Source of the DNA: CALFVT01 sp039989855
GTDB lineage: Bacteria; Pseudomonadota; Alphaproteobacteria; Caulobacterales; Maricaulaceae
Length of the DNA: 64,000 bases
Reading direction: 5' to 3'
Assembly (NCBI GenBank): GCA_039989855.1
Contig: JBDXGZ010000027.1
Coordinates: 140,839 to 204,838 of the forward strand
The notes under the pieces were generated by a model that was not told the origin of the DNA, did not search any database, and worked only from the letters and a program-made list of their open reading frames with translations. The first letter of the stretch is position 1. Each line of letters begins with the position of its first letter. Of this stretch, positions 24,939 through 33,438 are shown in pieces. Made by a program: the position numbers and the translations under genes.

Positions 24939-25514
24939 TTAGTTTGACGGCTCAACCCGTGTCACTTCTGGAACATAATGTTTGAGCAAATTTTCAATGC
25001 CGTGCTGTAAGGTCATGGTTGAACTTGGGCAACCTGCGCACGCACCGCGCATCTCAAGGTAAACCGTGCCATCGTCTTCATTGAAATGTTTAAACACAAT
25101 ATCACCGCCATCTTGCGCCACCGCAGGACGAACACGAAGCTCGATCAGCTCCTTGATCTGTTCAACAATCTCTAGCGTGTCACCTTCATAAACGCGCTCT
25201 TCTTCGGCTTCCTTTTGAATTTGATCCAGCAGTGGAACGCCGCCTGCCACGTAAAAATCCATAATCGCGCCAAGCACGGCAGGTTTTAAAAATTTCCAAT
25301 CTTTCTCATCACTGCGCGTGACAGAGATGTAATCACTGCCAAAAAACACTCGCGAAACATCGGGGATCATAAATAGCATTTCTGCCAACGGCGCATCCGC
25401 AACATCACCGCCGCGCATATATTCGCGCGGAGGAACGCCCTCGCCTGTGACGTCCTTACCAGGAAGGAATTTAAGCGTTGCCGGATTGGGCGTGTCTTCA
25501 GTTTGGATAAACAT
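24939..25514 (-). CDS. NifU-like iron-sulfur cluster carrier (Nfu)
   Basis: A 191-residue two-domain Nfu protein. The N-terminal Nfu_N domain starts MFIQTEDTPNPATLKFLPG; the C-terminal NifU domain holds the cluster-binding CxxC in MRGACAGCPSSTMTL near residue 163. It carries and transfers Fe-S clusters to client proteins, such as radical-SAM enzymes; miaB in the same cluster is a plausible client (inference). The start at 25514 has a GGAG ribosome-binding site; an upstream ATG at 25526 adds four residues. Confidence 0.93.
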   Translation of the reverse strand: MFIQTEDTPNPATLKFLPGKDVTGEGVPPREYMRGGDVADAPLAEMLFMIPDVSRVFFGSDYISVTRSDEKDWKFLKPAVLGAIMDFYVAGGVPLLDQIQKEAEEERVYEGDTLEIVEQIKELIELRVRPAVAQDGGDIVFKHFNEDDGTVYLEMRGACAGCPSSTMTLQHGIENLLKHYVPEVTRVEPSN

Positions 25515-25665
25515 ATATGTCTCCATTATAAGTTACGCCACACATGAGGTTCATTAGAGCATTTCGCAAGGGGGCAATTCGGCTCAGCTCTATATTATTT
25601 CTTTAAATGTGAAAACAATGTCTCGTGATTTGACGCCGGAAGGAAGACTCGCCATATAGTTGAGT

Positions 25666-26649
25666 ATGTTAATTGGACGAAAATTATTATGGTTTAGTGG
25701 AGTCGGATTACTCTCCTGCGCCAGTTTGACTACGACATTACCTGAAATCGCAGAATTTAATGTCACTCAAGAACGTCGTAGCCAAGTCAGTGCCGCTCTT
25801 CAAAACCGACATGATTATTTGGAACGGCTTGCCACAATTGCCAAACCTATCCTGACTAAAAATGCTGAGATTTGCCCTCGCGTTCGCCCTTATTACGGCC
25901 TGACCACTCACGCCGCGACAAGCTATTCAAAACATATACGCGATGACGCTGCGAAAATTTTTGACCTCACAGAAGAGCCCCGCATCCTCAATGTTATAGC
26001 CAATAGCCCTGCCTCTCGCGCAGGCGTCCAAGGCGGCGATATCATTCTCGGTGATGATGACACGCCTCTGACCGCATCAGCGCTGCGCAAACAGGAGACG
26101 GCTGATAATGGGCCCTCAGTGATAAGGGTTAAACGCGGGGGTGACATCCTCACATTGACGGTTGAGACCATACCCGCCTGTGATTACGTCCTTCAGCTCC
26201 GCAGTAGTGATACTGTCAACGCTTACGCGACAGGTCGTGCGATTATCATCACAACGGGAATGATGGACTTCACGACCCGCGATGAAGAACTCGCCGCAAT
26301 TATTGGCCATGAACTCGCCCATAATACCCTTGGCCATATTCGTAAAATTACCACTAATTTGATCATTACAGGGTTTGCCACTCGATATACACGCAGCTTT
26401 GAATCAGAAGCTGATTATGTTGGTCTTTATTACGCCGTCCGCGCGGGGTATGATATGCAAGGTGTTGAGGATATATGGCGGCGAATTGGTACGCGACATC
26501 CGCGCAATATTGGACGCGCCAAAACGCACCCAACAACACCTGATCGTTTCTTGCGGCTCAAAGCCGCTTATGATGAGATACAATCCAAACGCACAAATAG
26601 TGAGGCGCTCTTACCTAATTTCAAATCCTCGGATGCCTCAAAATCGTGA
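25666..26649 (+). CDS. PDZ-containing M48-type metallopeptidase lipoprotein, copy 1
   Basis: A 327-residue predicted lipoprotein (lipobox LLSC, Cys about residue 17) with a PDZ-like segment near residues 105-165 (SPASRAGVQGGDIILGDDD) and an M48-type zinc site. Zinc ligands are HELAH near residue 220 and the downstream Glu in ESEADYVGLYY. A TTG at 25660 is an alternative start. The architecture resembles BepA/M48-family envelope proteases but with an inserted PDZ module. It ends with GTGA, where the second copy begins. Confidence 0.82.
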   Translation: MLIGRKLLWFSGVGLLSCASLTTTLPEIAEFNVTQERRSQVSAALQNRHDYLERLATIAKPILTKNAEICPRVRPYYGLTTHAATSYSKHIRDDAAKIFDLTEEPRILNVIANSPASRAGVQGGDIILGDDDTPLTASALRKQETADNGPSVIRVKRGGDILTLTVETIPACDYVLQLRSSDTVNAYATGRAIIITTGMMDFTTRDEELAAIIGHELAHNTLGHIRKITTNLIITGFATRYTRSFESEADYVGLYYAVRAGYDMQGVEDIWRRIGTRHPRNIGRAKTHPTTPDRFLRLKAAYDEIQSKRTNSEALLPNFKSSDASKS

Positions 26650-27713
26650 ATGTCTCCCGTTATTTGTTCATTTTACGTCCCATGAGCATGAGGCTTTGCA
26701 TGGCGCTTTTCATGACGCTTACGGCGGCCTGTCTCCCCACGAATTCTGAACAAACCCAAGATATATCAATTCAAGAGACCGCCTCTAGTAGTCAGGCAGG
26801 TTCAGATCAACACGCACGTCAAAACGACGCGAGTACCCCTCTCAATAACAGGGAATTTCGTGATGTCCTCAATGAATTTATGGGACTCAATGAACGACTC
26901 GATCGTATTGCATCCCGCATCAAAATTGCTAATGCCGACCTTTGTGAAACGACTGAAAATGATATTGGGATATCTACGCACACGATCAATGATTATCCCG
27001 ATGAGCTTCGGTCTGCGGCAAGACATTACCTCAGGGTCGATGAGAATTTGAGCGTTCGAACCGTTCGTATTAAGAGCGCTGCCCATAAAGCGGGTATCAG
27101 AGCTGGCGACCGAATTATCAAAATTAACGAAACAAGCCTCATAGACAACCCGCTTTTTACTGAGACTGATTTGGCGGGCGCCTTAGCAAAAGCCGCCTTT
27201 CATTTAGCGCTCGACAATCTAGCCCTAACGCAATCCGCACAGATTGAATATCAGCGCGGGAGCCAGACCTACAACGCGGAACTAAGCCTGACAAAGAAGT
27301 GCAAAATTCCTGTTACTCTTTTCTTTAGCGAGGACATTAATGGGCATTTACTTGATGGTGAAATTTGGATGACATCTGCGCTGTTGCGAAACATTCAAGA
27401 CGATGTCCGCGTCGCCTATATCATGGCTCACGAAATGGCTCATGCCCTCCGACATCACGCAGATATATACACACCTGATATTGAACTTGAAGCCGACCGA
27501 GACGGTCTTATAATTTTAGCGCGAGCGGCATATAATCCCGAAGATTTAGCCGCCTTTTGGGCGGAACAAATTGATTTACTTGACGGTGGAGAGACGCAAT
27601 CCAGCAGCCATCCCGACCTTATCACCCGTAAAGATAATTACATCTCAACTCTATCAAGCATCAAGCAGACGGGGCTAGATAATGAGAAATTAAAAGATTT
27701 GTTCTTTAAATAA
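26646..27713 (+). CDS. PDZ-containing M48-type metallopeptidase lipoprotein, copy 2
   Basis: A 355-residue paralogue of the preceding gene in the same order: signal peptide with lipobox TAAC (Cys about 29), a PDZ-like segment (AAHKAGIRAGDRIIKINETS) and the zinc site HEMAH followed by ELEADRDGLIILARAAY. It starts with GTG overlapping the stop of copy 1; an ATG at 26682 is an alternative start. The copies are clearly related but diverged, pointing to an old tandem duplication. They probably act in the periplasm as envelope quality-control proteases. Confidence 0.8.
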   Translation: MNVSRYLFILRPMSMRLCMALFMTLTAACLPTNSEQTQDISIQETASSSQAGSDQHARQNDASTPLNNREFRDVLNEFMGLNERLDRIASRIKIANADLCETTENDIGISTHTINDYPDELRSAARHYLRVDENLSVRTVRIKSAAHKAGIRAGDRIIKINETSLIDNPLFTETDLAGALAKAAFHLALDNLALTQSAQIEYQRGSQTYNAELSLTKKCKIPVTLFFSEDINGHLLDGEIWMTSALLRNIQDDVRVAYIMAHEMAHALRHHADIYTPDIELEADRDGLIILARAAYNPEDLAAFWAEQIDLLDGGETQSSSHPDLITRKDNYISTLSSIKQTGLDNEKLKDLFFK

Positions 27714-27886
27714 ATTTAAGTCAAAATCTCCAATTTATGAGATTAAAGGCATCTGGCTCACTTTAACATTTTTTGAAAAATTTACCTTGGCTCGAACAAA
27801 GTTCATGATATATTTAACAATATAATCACATAGTTGAAACTTATCATTGTTGCGGAGATAAATTAGAGGGCTACGTAAAATCACAA

Positions 27887-28621
27887 ATGAGTAAGATAGA
27901 AGATAGAATAGAAAATACTATCACAATCATTCAGGCTATTAATTCAGCTGTTACCCTTGATGATATGTTTGACCATTTAGTAGCCTATGGCAAAAGCCTT
28001 GAGTTTGAGACCATCAGCATTGCTCCGTTAATTAATCCCGTTTTAATGAATATAGATATTTCGACTATAGGCAGATCGACATGGCCGGTTGAATTTTTAG
28101 AAAAATGGATAGCTAAAAACTATATCATTCATGATCCAGTTAGTCAGCGCGCTCTGGTCAGCCAAACCCCTTTATTATGGCAGGAAAGCTACAAAACAGC
28201 GTCTAAAAAAGGGCAACGCATCTTGGACGAAGGGGCTGAATATGGTCTAGAGAACGGCATAAGCATACCCGTTCATCTTCCCCAACGCCCTCCTGGAAGC
28301 ATTGCTTTCTCAGGTGGGAGCTGTGATTTTAGCCCTGATGAAACGGGCGAAATTCAGCTAGTTTGCACACATGCTTATAGCAATCTCATGACGCTTGCAA
28401 AATTTGAAGATAAAATCAATATTCCAACGTTAACGCACCGCGAAAGCGACATCTTGCATTATGTCGCAGCAGGAAAAACCAATTGGGAAATTGCGAAAAT
28501 ATACGGGCTGTCTGAGCATTCCGTAAAAAGCTATATGAAAAACATTTCTATAAAATTTGGCGCGACAAATCGCGCTCACGCCGTGACCCTTGGGATCATG
28601 TCAGGCCAAATACTGCTTTAA
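27887..28621 (+). CDS. LuxR-family quorum-sensing-type regulator (solo)
   Basis: A 244-residue LuxR-type regulator. The N-terminal autoinducer-binding domain keeps the conserved acyl-homoserine-lactone residues: Trp and Tyr in EKWIAKNYI, Asp-Pro in IHDPVSQ, and Trp in TPLLWQE. The C-terminal HTH is HRESDILHYVAAGKTNWEIA plus KIYGLSEHSVKSYMKN. No luxI synthase gene is nearby, so it is a solo regulator whose signal is unknown. No convincing lux box was found in the 172-bp upstream gap. Confidence 0.9.
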   Translation: MSKIEDRIENTITIIQAINSAVTLDDMFDHLVAYGKSLEFETISIAPLINPVLMNIDISTIGRSTWPVEFLEKWIAKNYIIHDPVSQRALVSQTPLLWQESYKTASKKGQRILDEGAEYGLENGISIPVHLPQRPPGSIAFSGGSCDFSPDETGEIQLVCTHAYSNLMTLAKFEDKINIPTLTHRESDILHYVAAGKTNWEIAKIYGLSEHSVKSYMKNISIKFGATNRAHAVTLGIMSGQILL

Positions 28622-28637
28622 ATTAATTAAAGCGCCT

Positions 28638-28658
28638 CCCCCCCCCTCTTTTGGGGGG
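28638..28658. repeat. C9 homopolymer with a pairing G6 stretch
   Basis: Nine C residues (28638-28646) are followed by TCTTTT and six G residues (28653-28658), giving a C6-G6 hairpin directly after the luxR stop. The tract can slip during replication. It is outside any coding frame. No U tract follows, so its use as a terminator is weak. Confidence 0.6.
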
Positions 28659-28715
28659 TACAAATAAACATTTATCTTAACTAGAAAATGACGTAAGTAT
28701 ATAACTGTACTTTGT

Positions 28716-28746
28716 GGGGCAATCACAATTGGGGCAATTCACAATT
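28716..28746. repeat. 15/16-bp tandem repeat
   Basis: GGGGCAATCACAATT (28716-28730) is followed at once by GGGGCAATTCACAATT (28731-28746), a near-exact direct repeat. It sits between luxR and the end of msrA. It could be a protein-binding pair or a replication-slippage product; the sequence does not decide. Confidence 0.6.
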
Positions 28747-28781
28747 AGTGGAGGCACGGCATATGTCGCGCCTCCACTAAT
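28744..28781 (-). terminator. 12-bp perfect inverted repeat after msrA
   Basis: ATTAGTGGAGGC (28744-28755) and GCCTCCACTAAT (28770-28781) form a perfect 12-bp stem with a 14-nt loop, 18 nt past the msrA stop. It lacks a T tract, so it may be a Rho-dependent end, an RNA-stabilising hairpin or a DNA-binding site. Confidence 0.45.
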
Positions 28782-28798
28782 GGTGCGATGCAAAATTT

Positions 28799-29506
28799 CT
28801 ATTTACCGCTACCGTAAGAACCTGACGACTGTACAGCTTTACCACCTTGAGCATCGGATTTACCCCATAATTGCTCAAGCCGTGCATCACGTCGACACCC
28901 AACGCGGTAGCGCTTGTAGTGAGCAGGGTTCTTTTTATAATAATCTTGATGATACTCCTCGGCAATATGGAACGCGCTCAAAGGAAGAATTTCAGTCGTT
29001 ACGGGCCCGTCGAAAGGCTTTGAAACAGCAATATCATTTTTAGATTTCTCAGCTTCTGCAATCTGTGAACTGTCAGCGAAGACGGCTGTTCTATAACTCG
29101 AGCCTTTATCGCAAAATTGACCGTTCGGGTCCGTAGGGTCGATGTGATGCCAGTAATAATCTAGTAGCTGTCCATAATTCACAACAGACGGATCGTAAGT
29201 CACTTCAACCGCCTCATAATGACCCGTTTCTGTGTAGCTAACAGTTTTATAATTCGGGTTATCCGTGCGGCCACCCGTATAGCCAGAGACCGCTTCAAAC
29301 ACGCCGTCAAGCTTTTCAAAGTCAGATTCCATACACCAAAAACACCCGCCTGCGAAAACTGCTGTTTTCACATTATCAGGCAATGTTTGAGAGACTGTCG
29401 TCGTCGCATTATCGGTATCGCTCGTCTTAAGCGAGCTTGTGGTGGCGGAAGGCGCACAAGCCGCAAGGCTTAAGGTGGCCGTAAATATAAGAGCTAATTT
29501 TTTCAT
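28799..29506 (-). CDS. msrA: Peptide-methionine (S)-S-oxide reductase MsrA, exported lipoprotein
   Basis: A 235-residue MsrA with the active-site motif GGCFWCMESDFEKLDG near residue 53 and the family motifs GYTGGRTDNPNY and YEAVEVTYDP. It reduces methionine-S-sulfoxide in proteins. The first 16 residues are a lipoprotein signal (lipobox LAAC), so it repairs envelope proteins rather than cytoplasmic ones. The downstream resolving Cys is in RVGCRRDARLEQL. The gene is single, with the photolyase gene 67 bp upstream in the same orientation. Confidence 0.93.
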   Translation of the reverse strand: MKKLALIFTATLSLAACAPSATTSSLKTSDTDNATTTVSQTLPDNVKTAVFAGGCFWCMESDFEKLDGVFEAVSGYTGGRTDNPNYKTVSYTETGHYEAVEVTYDPSVVNYGQLLDYYWHHIDPTDPNGQFCDKGSSYRTAVFADSSQIAEAEKSKNDIAVSKPFDGPVTTEILPLSAFHIAEEYHQDYYKKNPAHYKRYRVGCRRDARLEQLWGKSDAQGGKAVQSSGSYGSGK

Positions 29507-29573
29507 ACACGTCCTTTAACGGTACATGATGTCACTGTCCCGTCACAATTTCGCGAGAACAGACGGGCTATAA

Positions 29574-30998
29574 TTATGATGGATGACGCGTGTCTTTATA
29601 GGCTGATAAGGCTCGTTCCCGTGCAAATTTATGATCAACTATTGGGTGGGGATAATCTTCTCCGAGTTTTACGTTGGCCTGAGCTAACACATTCGGCGGA
29701 GCCTCCCACGGACGGTGAATATATTTCTTTGGTAGTCTCGCCAGCTCTGGAACCCATCGCCGAACATACTCACAGTTCGGGTCAAATTTCTCGCCCTGCG
29801 TGAAGGGATTAAAGATGCGAAAATAAGGCGAAGCATCCGCGCCGCTTCCCGCAACCCATTGCCAGCTCGCGGCATTACTCGCAGGGTCAGCATCCACAAG
29901 TGTGTCGTAAAACCATTGCTCCCCGCGCCGCCAATCAATCAAGAGATGTTTAATCAGAAAGCTCGCTGTGACCATGCGAACGCGGTTATGTTGCCAGCCT
30001 GTTGCCCATAGCTGGCGCATCCCCGCATCGACAAAGGGGTATCCCGTTTGCCCCTGTTGCCACCGCTCTAACGCGCTTGGATTATCATCCCAGTCAAAAC
30101 TATCAAAATAGGGTTTGAAATTTTCTGATCCGAGTTTGGGGTTATGATAGAGCAAGACATAAGAAAATTCCCGCCACCCAATTTCGGAGAGAAACTTATC
30201 CGCCAACCCACCTTTATCACGACACGCGTGCCAAATTTGCCGTGGCGATATTTCACCAAAGGCGAGATGCGGGGATAGATGCGACGTCCCGCTCGGCCTA
30301 TCAGGTCGGTTACGATCATCCGTATAGGTTTCAAGACCACTCTCCAAGAATTTAGCAAGGGCCGCCTTCGCGCCTTCAGGCCCAATTTGCCAATGAGCTT
30401 TCATCTTCGCGCCCCAGTTTGGACTGTGAGGTAGAAGCGCTAACCCTTCAAGCGCAAGACTTTCTACCTCACCTTTATAGGTACTCAACTGAGTCGGCGC
30501 AGGCAAAGGCGGCATGACCGTCAGCTCCGAGCGCACGGCCCGCCAATAGGGGGTGAAGACTTTGTAATAGCCCCCTGTCTTGGTTTGACGCTCCCACGGC
30601 TCAGTCAGTAAATTCGCTTTGAAGCTCTGCACCGTCAGGCCACGCTCTATGAGAGATGATTTAATATCCCCATCTCGCGTGCGTGCATCCTCTTCGTAGC
30701 GGCGGTTCCAGACAATATGATCCGCGCCTGTTTGATCTATAAGCTCCTCCAGAACCCCAGAGGGCTCGCCGCGTCGAAGGGTCAAGCTCCCGCCTATGGC
30801 CGTTAGCTTATCGTGTAAATTGTCTAAACTATGATGCAGCCACCATCTAGACGCCGCCCCGAGAGGGCGCGCGCGGTCTGTCTCATCGATGTAAAGACAA
30901 ATAATCGGCTTGCCGCTTTGCACGGCGACATCCAAAGCAGGATTATCTTCCAACCGTAAATCACGGCGGAACCAAACTATAATAGGGCTTGATGTCAT
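29574..30998 (-). CDS. phrB: Deoxyribodipyrimidine photolyase (class I CPD)
   Basis: A 474-residue photolyase repairing cyclobutane pyrimidine dimers with blue light. The start at 30998 (MTSSPIIVWFRRDLRLED) has a GAGAAAG upstream; an ATG at 31028 adds ten residues. The N-terminal antenna domain is followed by the C-terminal FAD domain with GYPFVDAGMRQLWATGWQHN, RMVTASFLIKHLLIDW and DPASNAASWQW, which are FAD- and lesion-contacting motifs. The Trp electron-relay pattern is present. Reductant is FADH-. Confidence 0.93.
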   Translation of the reverse strand: MTSSPIIVWFRRDLRLEDNPALDVAVQSGKPIICLYIDETDRARPLGAASRWWLHHSLDNLHDKLTAIGGSLTLRRGEPSGVLEELIDQTGADHIVWNRRYEEDARTRDGDIKSSLIERGLTVQSFKANLLTEPWERQTKTGGYYKVFTPYWRAVRSELTVMPPLPAPTQLSTYKGEVESLALEGLALLPHSPNWGAKMKAHWQIGPEGAKAALAKFLESGLETYTDDRNRPDRPSGTSHLSPHLAFGEISPRQIWHACRDKGGLADKFLSEIGWREFSYVLLYHNPKLGSENFKPYFDSFDWDDNPSALERWQQGQTGYPFVDAGMRQLWATGWQHNRVRMVTASFLIKHLLIDWRRGEQWFYDTLVDADPASNAASWQWVAGSGADASPYFRIFNPFTQGEKFDPNCEYVRRWVPELARLPKKYIHRPWEAPPNVLAQANVKLGEDYPHPIVDHKFARERALSAYKDTRHPS

Positions 30999-31045
30999 AA
31001 AGCGTCTTTCTCGTGTTATACGAGTCACACTTATAAACGATTTAT

Positions 31046-32713
31046 CTAAAAGGTGATATAGCTTGCGGAAATATCATAAAGGTCGGCCATAACCGCAGCC
31101 GTAGTTGGCCACCGCCCCGCGCCTTTACCACGAATTTTATATTGCTCGCCATTGGTGAAAGTGAAAACCGCATGGGCTTCTTCCCCGTCCGCTTGCGCGA
31201 GGAAATTATTTAAAGACACATCTTTCAACTCCAACTGAGACGAAAATCCGTTTTTATCTTTCCAACATGTCGCAATGCGTTTCATCGACCCTTGTGGTGT
31301 CTCTTCAAGCGCAAAGTTCTCTATCGTATCACGCGGAATGTCATCCAGCCCGACCGTCTCGCTAAACCCAAGTAGCGCGATGAGGCGAATTTTAGCCGCT
31401 GCGTCAGCCCCGCCCACATCAGACGACGGGTCGGCTTCAGCAAAGCCTTTGTCCTGCGCGTCTTTCAAGGCTTCTGCGTAACTACGACCGCCGCTGATTT
31501 CACCAAGCATATAATTTGTCGTTCCGTTCAAGAGAGCTTCAACCCGCTCAATACGTCCCGCTTCGCGCAAGCACATTTCAAGGACGGGCATGCCGCCGCC
31601 TGCTGCACTCGAGAATAAAAGCTGCGCCTTATTTTTGGCCGCCAAGTCAATCAGCCCTTGTCCGCCTGATGCAATGGCTTGCTTATTGGCGCTGACCACA
31701 TGAATGCCTAAACCTAACGCCCGTTCACAAAATTCCAAACAGGGATCAACAGGGCCAGACACATCAATGAAGACGTCGGGTTTCGCCGCTAAAACTGCTT
31801 CGAAGTCGGTCGTCAAAAGGGCTTCTGGATAGCCTTGGTCAACGTATTTATCTTTATTACGCACCATGATTTTGACCATTTCAAATCGGTCACTATTCGC
31901 GGCCGCGCGGCGGAACACGCCGCCGCCAACTGAGCCTAATCCCATCATCGCAATACGTAGCTTTTTAAGCGTTGGCTTTGCGGAGGCTGTTTTGGAAATA
32001 GATCCAACACGTGTATAGCGCGGCACACCCGGCGTCCCGACGCGAAACGGCACTTTATTTGCCGCGGCAAAATCAAGCGCTTTGGGGGCAATCAATGGCC
32101 CGGCCACTGCTTTAGCCTCATCCCACGTTATGTCTGTAAAGCGCCCCGCGTCCCCTTGCTTCGGGTCATGCGTATAAATACCGTCGATGTCTTTTAGCAA
32201 GATCGCTTCAACACCGAGACGGTGTGCCACATAAAGGGCCGATAAATCCGCGCCGCCATTGCCTAAGAGCGCAGGACGGTCTTTGTCGCCAATCGCCACA
32301 TATCCCGGCATGACAACGACATCATGATCTTTCAAGTCTTGCTCAAGCTGCGGGACGTTAAGATCAACTAATTCCGCGTCCATGCGCGGCCCCTTGGCTT
32401 TAAGGCCCAAGTCACGGGCTTGGCGGACAAAGGCTGGCGCACCGATACGTTCAAGCGCGAGAGCCAAACGCGCAGCAGAGCGGCGCTCTCCCAGTTGAAT
32501 AAGCTCAGCAAGATTTTTTGGCAAACCATCAGGGCCAATACGGCGAGCTTCGGCCATAAGCACGTCCGTCTCGTCACCTTGTGCCGACGTCACAGCGACA
32601 ACATTTTGCCCCTGACGGTAATGGCGGTAAATTTCTGACGCCGCTTCGGTGTAATCATCTAGCGTACGTAAAACACTATGTCCGAAATTTAAAACAATGA
32701 CGGGTACTGGCAT
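31046..32713 (-). CDS. Homoserine dehydrogenase with N-terminal aspartokinase-like domain, no ACT
   Basis: A 555-residue fusion. Residues 1-245 are amino-acid-kinase-like: PGYVAIGDKDRPALLGNGG and ILLKDIDGIYTHDP match aspartokinase, but the catalytic N-terminal motif KFGGTS is replaced by NFGHSV, so the Lys is missing. Residues 250-555 are homoserine dehydrogenase with MGLGSVGGGVF (NAD(P) loop), ALLNGTTNYML and the GFAEADPSSDVGGADAAAKI catalytic region. The long ACT domains of ThrA-type fusions are absent. It makes homoserine for Thr and Met synthesis; the kinase part is probably regulatory or structural (inference). Confidence 0.85.
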   Translation of the reverse strand: MPVPVIVLNFGHSVLRTLDDYTEAASEIYRHYRQGQNVVAVTSAQGDETDVLMAEARRIGPDGLPKNLAELIQLGERRSAARLALALERIGAPAFVRQARDLGLKAKGPRMDAELVDLNVPQLEQDLKDHDVVVMPGYVAIGDKDRPALLGNGGADLSALYVAHRLGVEAILLKDIDGIYTHDPKQGDAGRFTDITWDEAKAVAGPLIAPKALDFAAANKVPFRVGTPGVPRYTRVGSISKTASAKPTLKKLRIAMMGLGSVGGGVFRRAAANSDRFEMVKIMVRNKDKYVDQGYPEALLTTDFEAVLAAKPDVFIDVSGPVDPCLEFCERALGLGIHVVSANKQAIASGGQGLIDLAAKNKAQLLFSSAAGGGMPVLEMCLREAGRIERVEALLNGTTNYMLGEISGGRSYAEALKDAQDKGFAEADPSSDVGGADAAAKIRLIALLGFSETVGLDDIPRDTIENFALEETPQGSMKRIATCWKDKNGFSSQLELKDVSLNNFLAQADGEEAHAVFTFTNGEQYKIRGKGAGRWPTTAAVMADLYDISASYITF

Positions 32714-32877
32714 GACGACTCTCTTACACTTAACGCGGCCTTCATTTTAAAGGCTTATTGTGCGCGTCACTAGGCAGGAGTGCAACCAGAGTCAATCTCT
32801 GGCTCGGCTTAGATGCGTCGGATAGACACAGTGGAATTAACTGCCGAAGAACGTATATGCCCCCTAAGGAGATGGCT

Positions 32878-33264
32878 ATGAAAAAACGTACCGCTATGTT
32901 TAGAGGATTTAAAGGCCGTTGCCCAAAATGCAACAAAGCCCCGTTATTTCGTGCCTACCTCAAACCTGTGGATCAATGTAATAGCTGCGGCATGAAATGG
33001 GTCGACGTCCGTGCCGATGATGGCCCTGCGTGGGCGACCATGATTGTTGTCGGTCACTTACTCGCACCGTTTTTTCATTTTTTGATTTTTAATGAGACCC
33101 TCCCGTCATGGGCTCCTGCGACGATTCTTTGCTCACTAGCTATTGTTATGTCACTCTATTTTCTACCTAAGATGAAAGGCCTGTTTATTGGGCTCGTTTG
33201 GGTCACAGGCGCACCAACAAGTACATCCAATGTTATCGCCAGTTCGGATGGCACCTCAAAGTAA
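32878..33264 (+). CDS. DUF983 family zinc-ribbon membrane protein
   Basis: A 128-residue protein. The start at 32878 has an AAGGAG ribosome-binding site seven bases upstream; a longer frame from 32758 is unsupported. An N-terminal zinc-ribbon with two CxxC pairs (RCPKCNK and QCNSCGM) is followed by the DUF983 motif DVRADDGPAW and two to three membrane segments (about residues 60-78 and 84-102). The role is unknown; members often sit next to cytochrome oxidase or amino-acid genes. It is divergent from the homoserine dehydrogenase. Confidence 0.85.
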   Translation: MKKRTAMFRGFKGRCPKCNKAPLFRAYLKPVDQCNSCGMKWVDVRADDGPAWATMIVVGHLLAPFFHFLIFNETLPSWAPATILCSLAIVMSLYFLPKMKGLFIGLVWVTGAPTSTSNVIASSDGTSK

Positions 33265-33288
33265 ACCACTTGTCCTTCCACAAATCTC

Positions 33289-33317
33289 TTGACCAAAAAG
33301 GCTGATCAGCCCATAGC
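33289..33317 (+). promoter_or_regulatory. Candidate sigma-70 promoter of metX-metB
   Basis: TTGACC (33289-33294) and CATAGC (33312-33317) are spaced 17 bp apart. This would place transcription start at about 33324, exactly at the first base of the riboswitch P1 helix. The spacer contains a perfect 12-bp palindrome GGCTGATCAGCC (33300-33311) that could bind a repressor. Confidence 0.5.
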
Positions 33318-33324
33318 CAAGACT

Positions 33325-33438
33325 ACTCATCAAGACCGACGCGAGGGATAGGCCCGTTAACCGTCGGGGCAACCTTGCTACAGGCGAAAGCCAAGAGCAG
33401 CTGGTGCCAAATCCTACGCTGCTTTGCGGAAGATGAGA
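33325..33438 (+). promoter_or_regulatory. SAM-I-type (S-box) riboswitch
   Basis: The core of the S-box aptamer is recognisable in order: CTCATC (33326-33331) pairing with GATGAG (33432-33437) as P1, then AGGGATAGGCCC, a short loop, GGGGCAACC, a variable P3 arm (TGCT...AGCA), GGTGCCAAATCC in P4, and GGAAGATGAG at the 3' side. These are the conserved SAM-contacting blocks of SAM-I. It precedes metX and metB, the expected targets. SAM-I is uncommon in alphaproteobacteria, where SAM-II is the usual class. Confidence 0.85.

Noticed and set aside
27714..27886. lux box upstream of the LuxR solo
   Set aside because: No 18-20-bp dyad matching lux-type boxes is found; only weak partial symmetry.
32785..32803. 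Threonine-type attenuator upstream of the homoserine dehydrogenase
   Set aside because: A CCAGAG/CTCTGG stem exists, but there is no leader peptide with Thr/Ile codons and no T tract.
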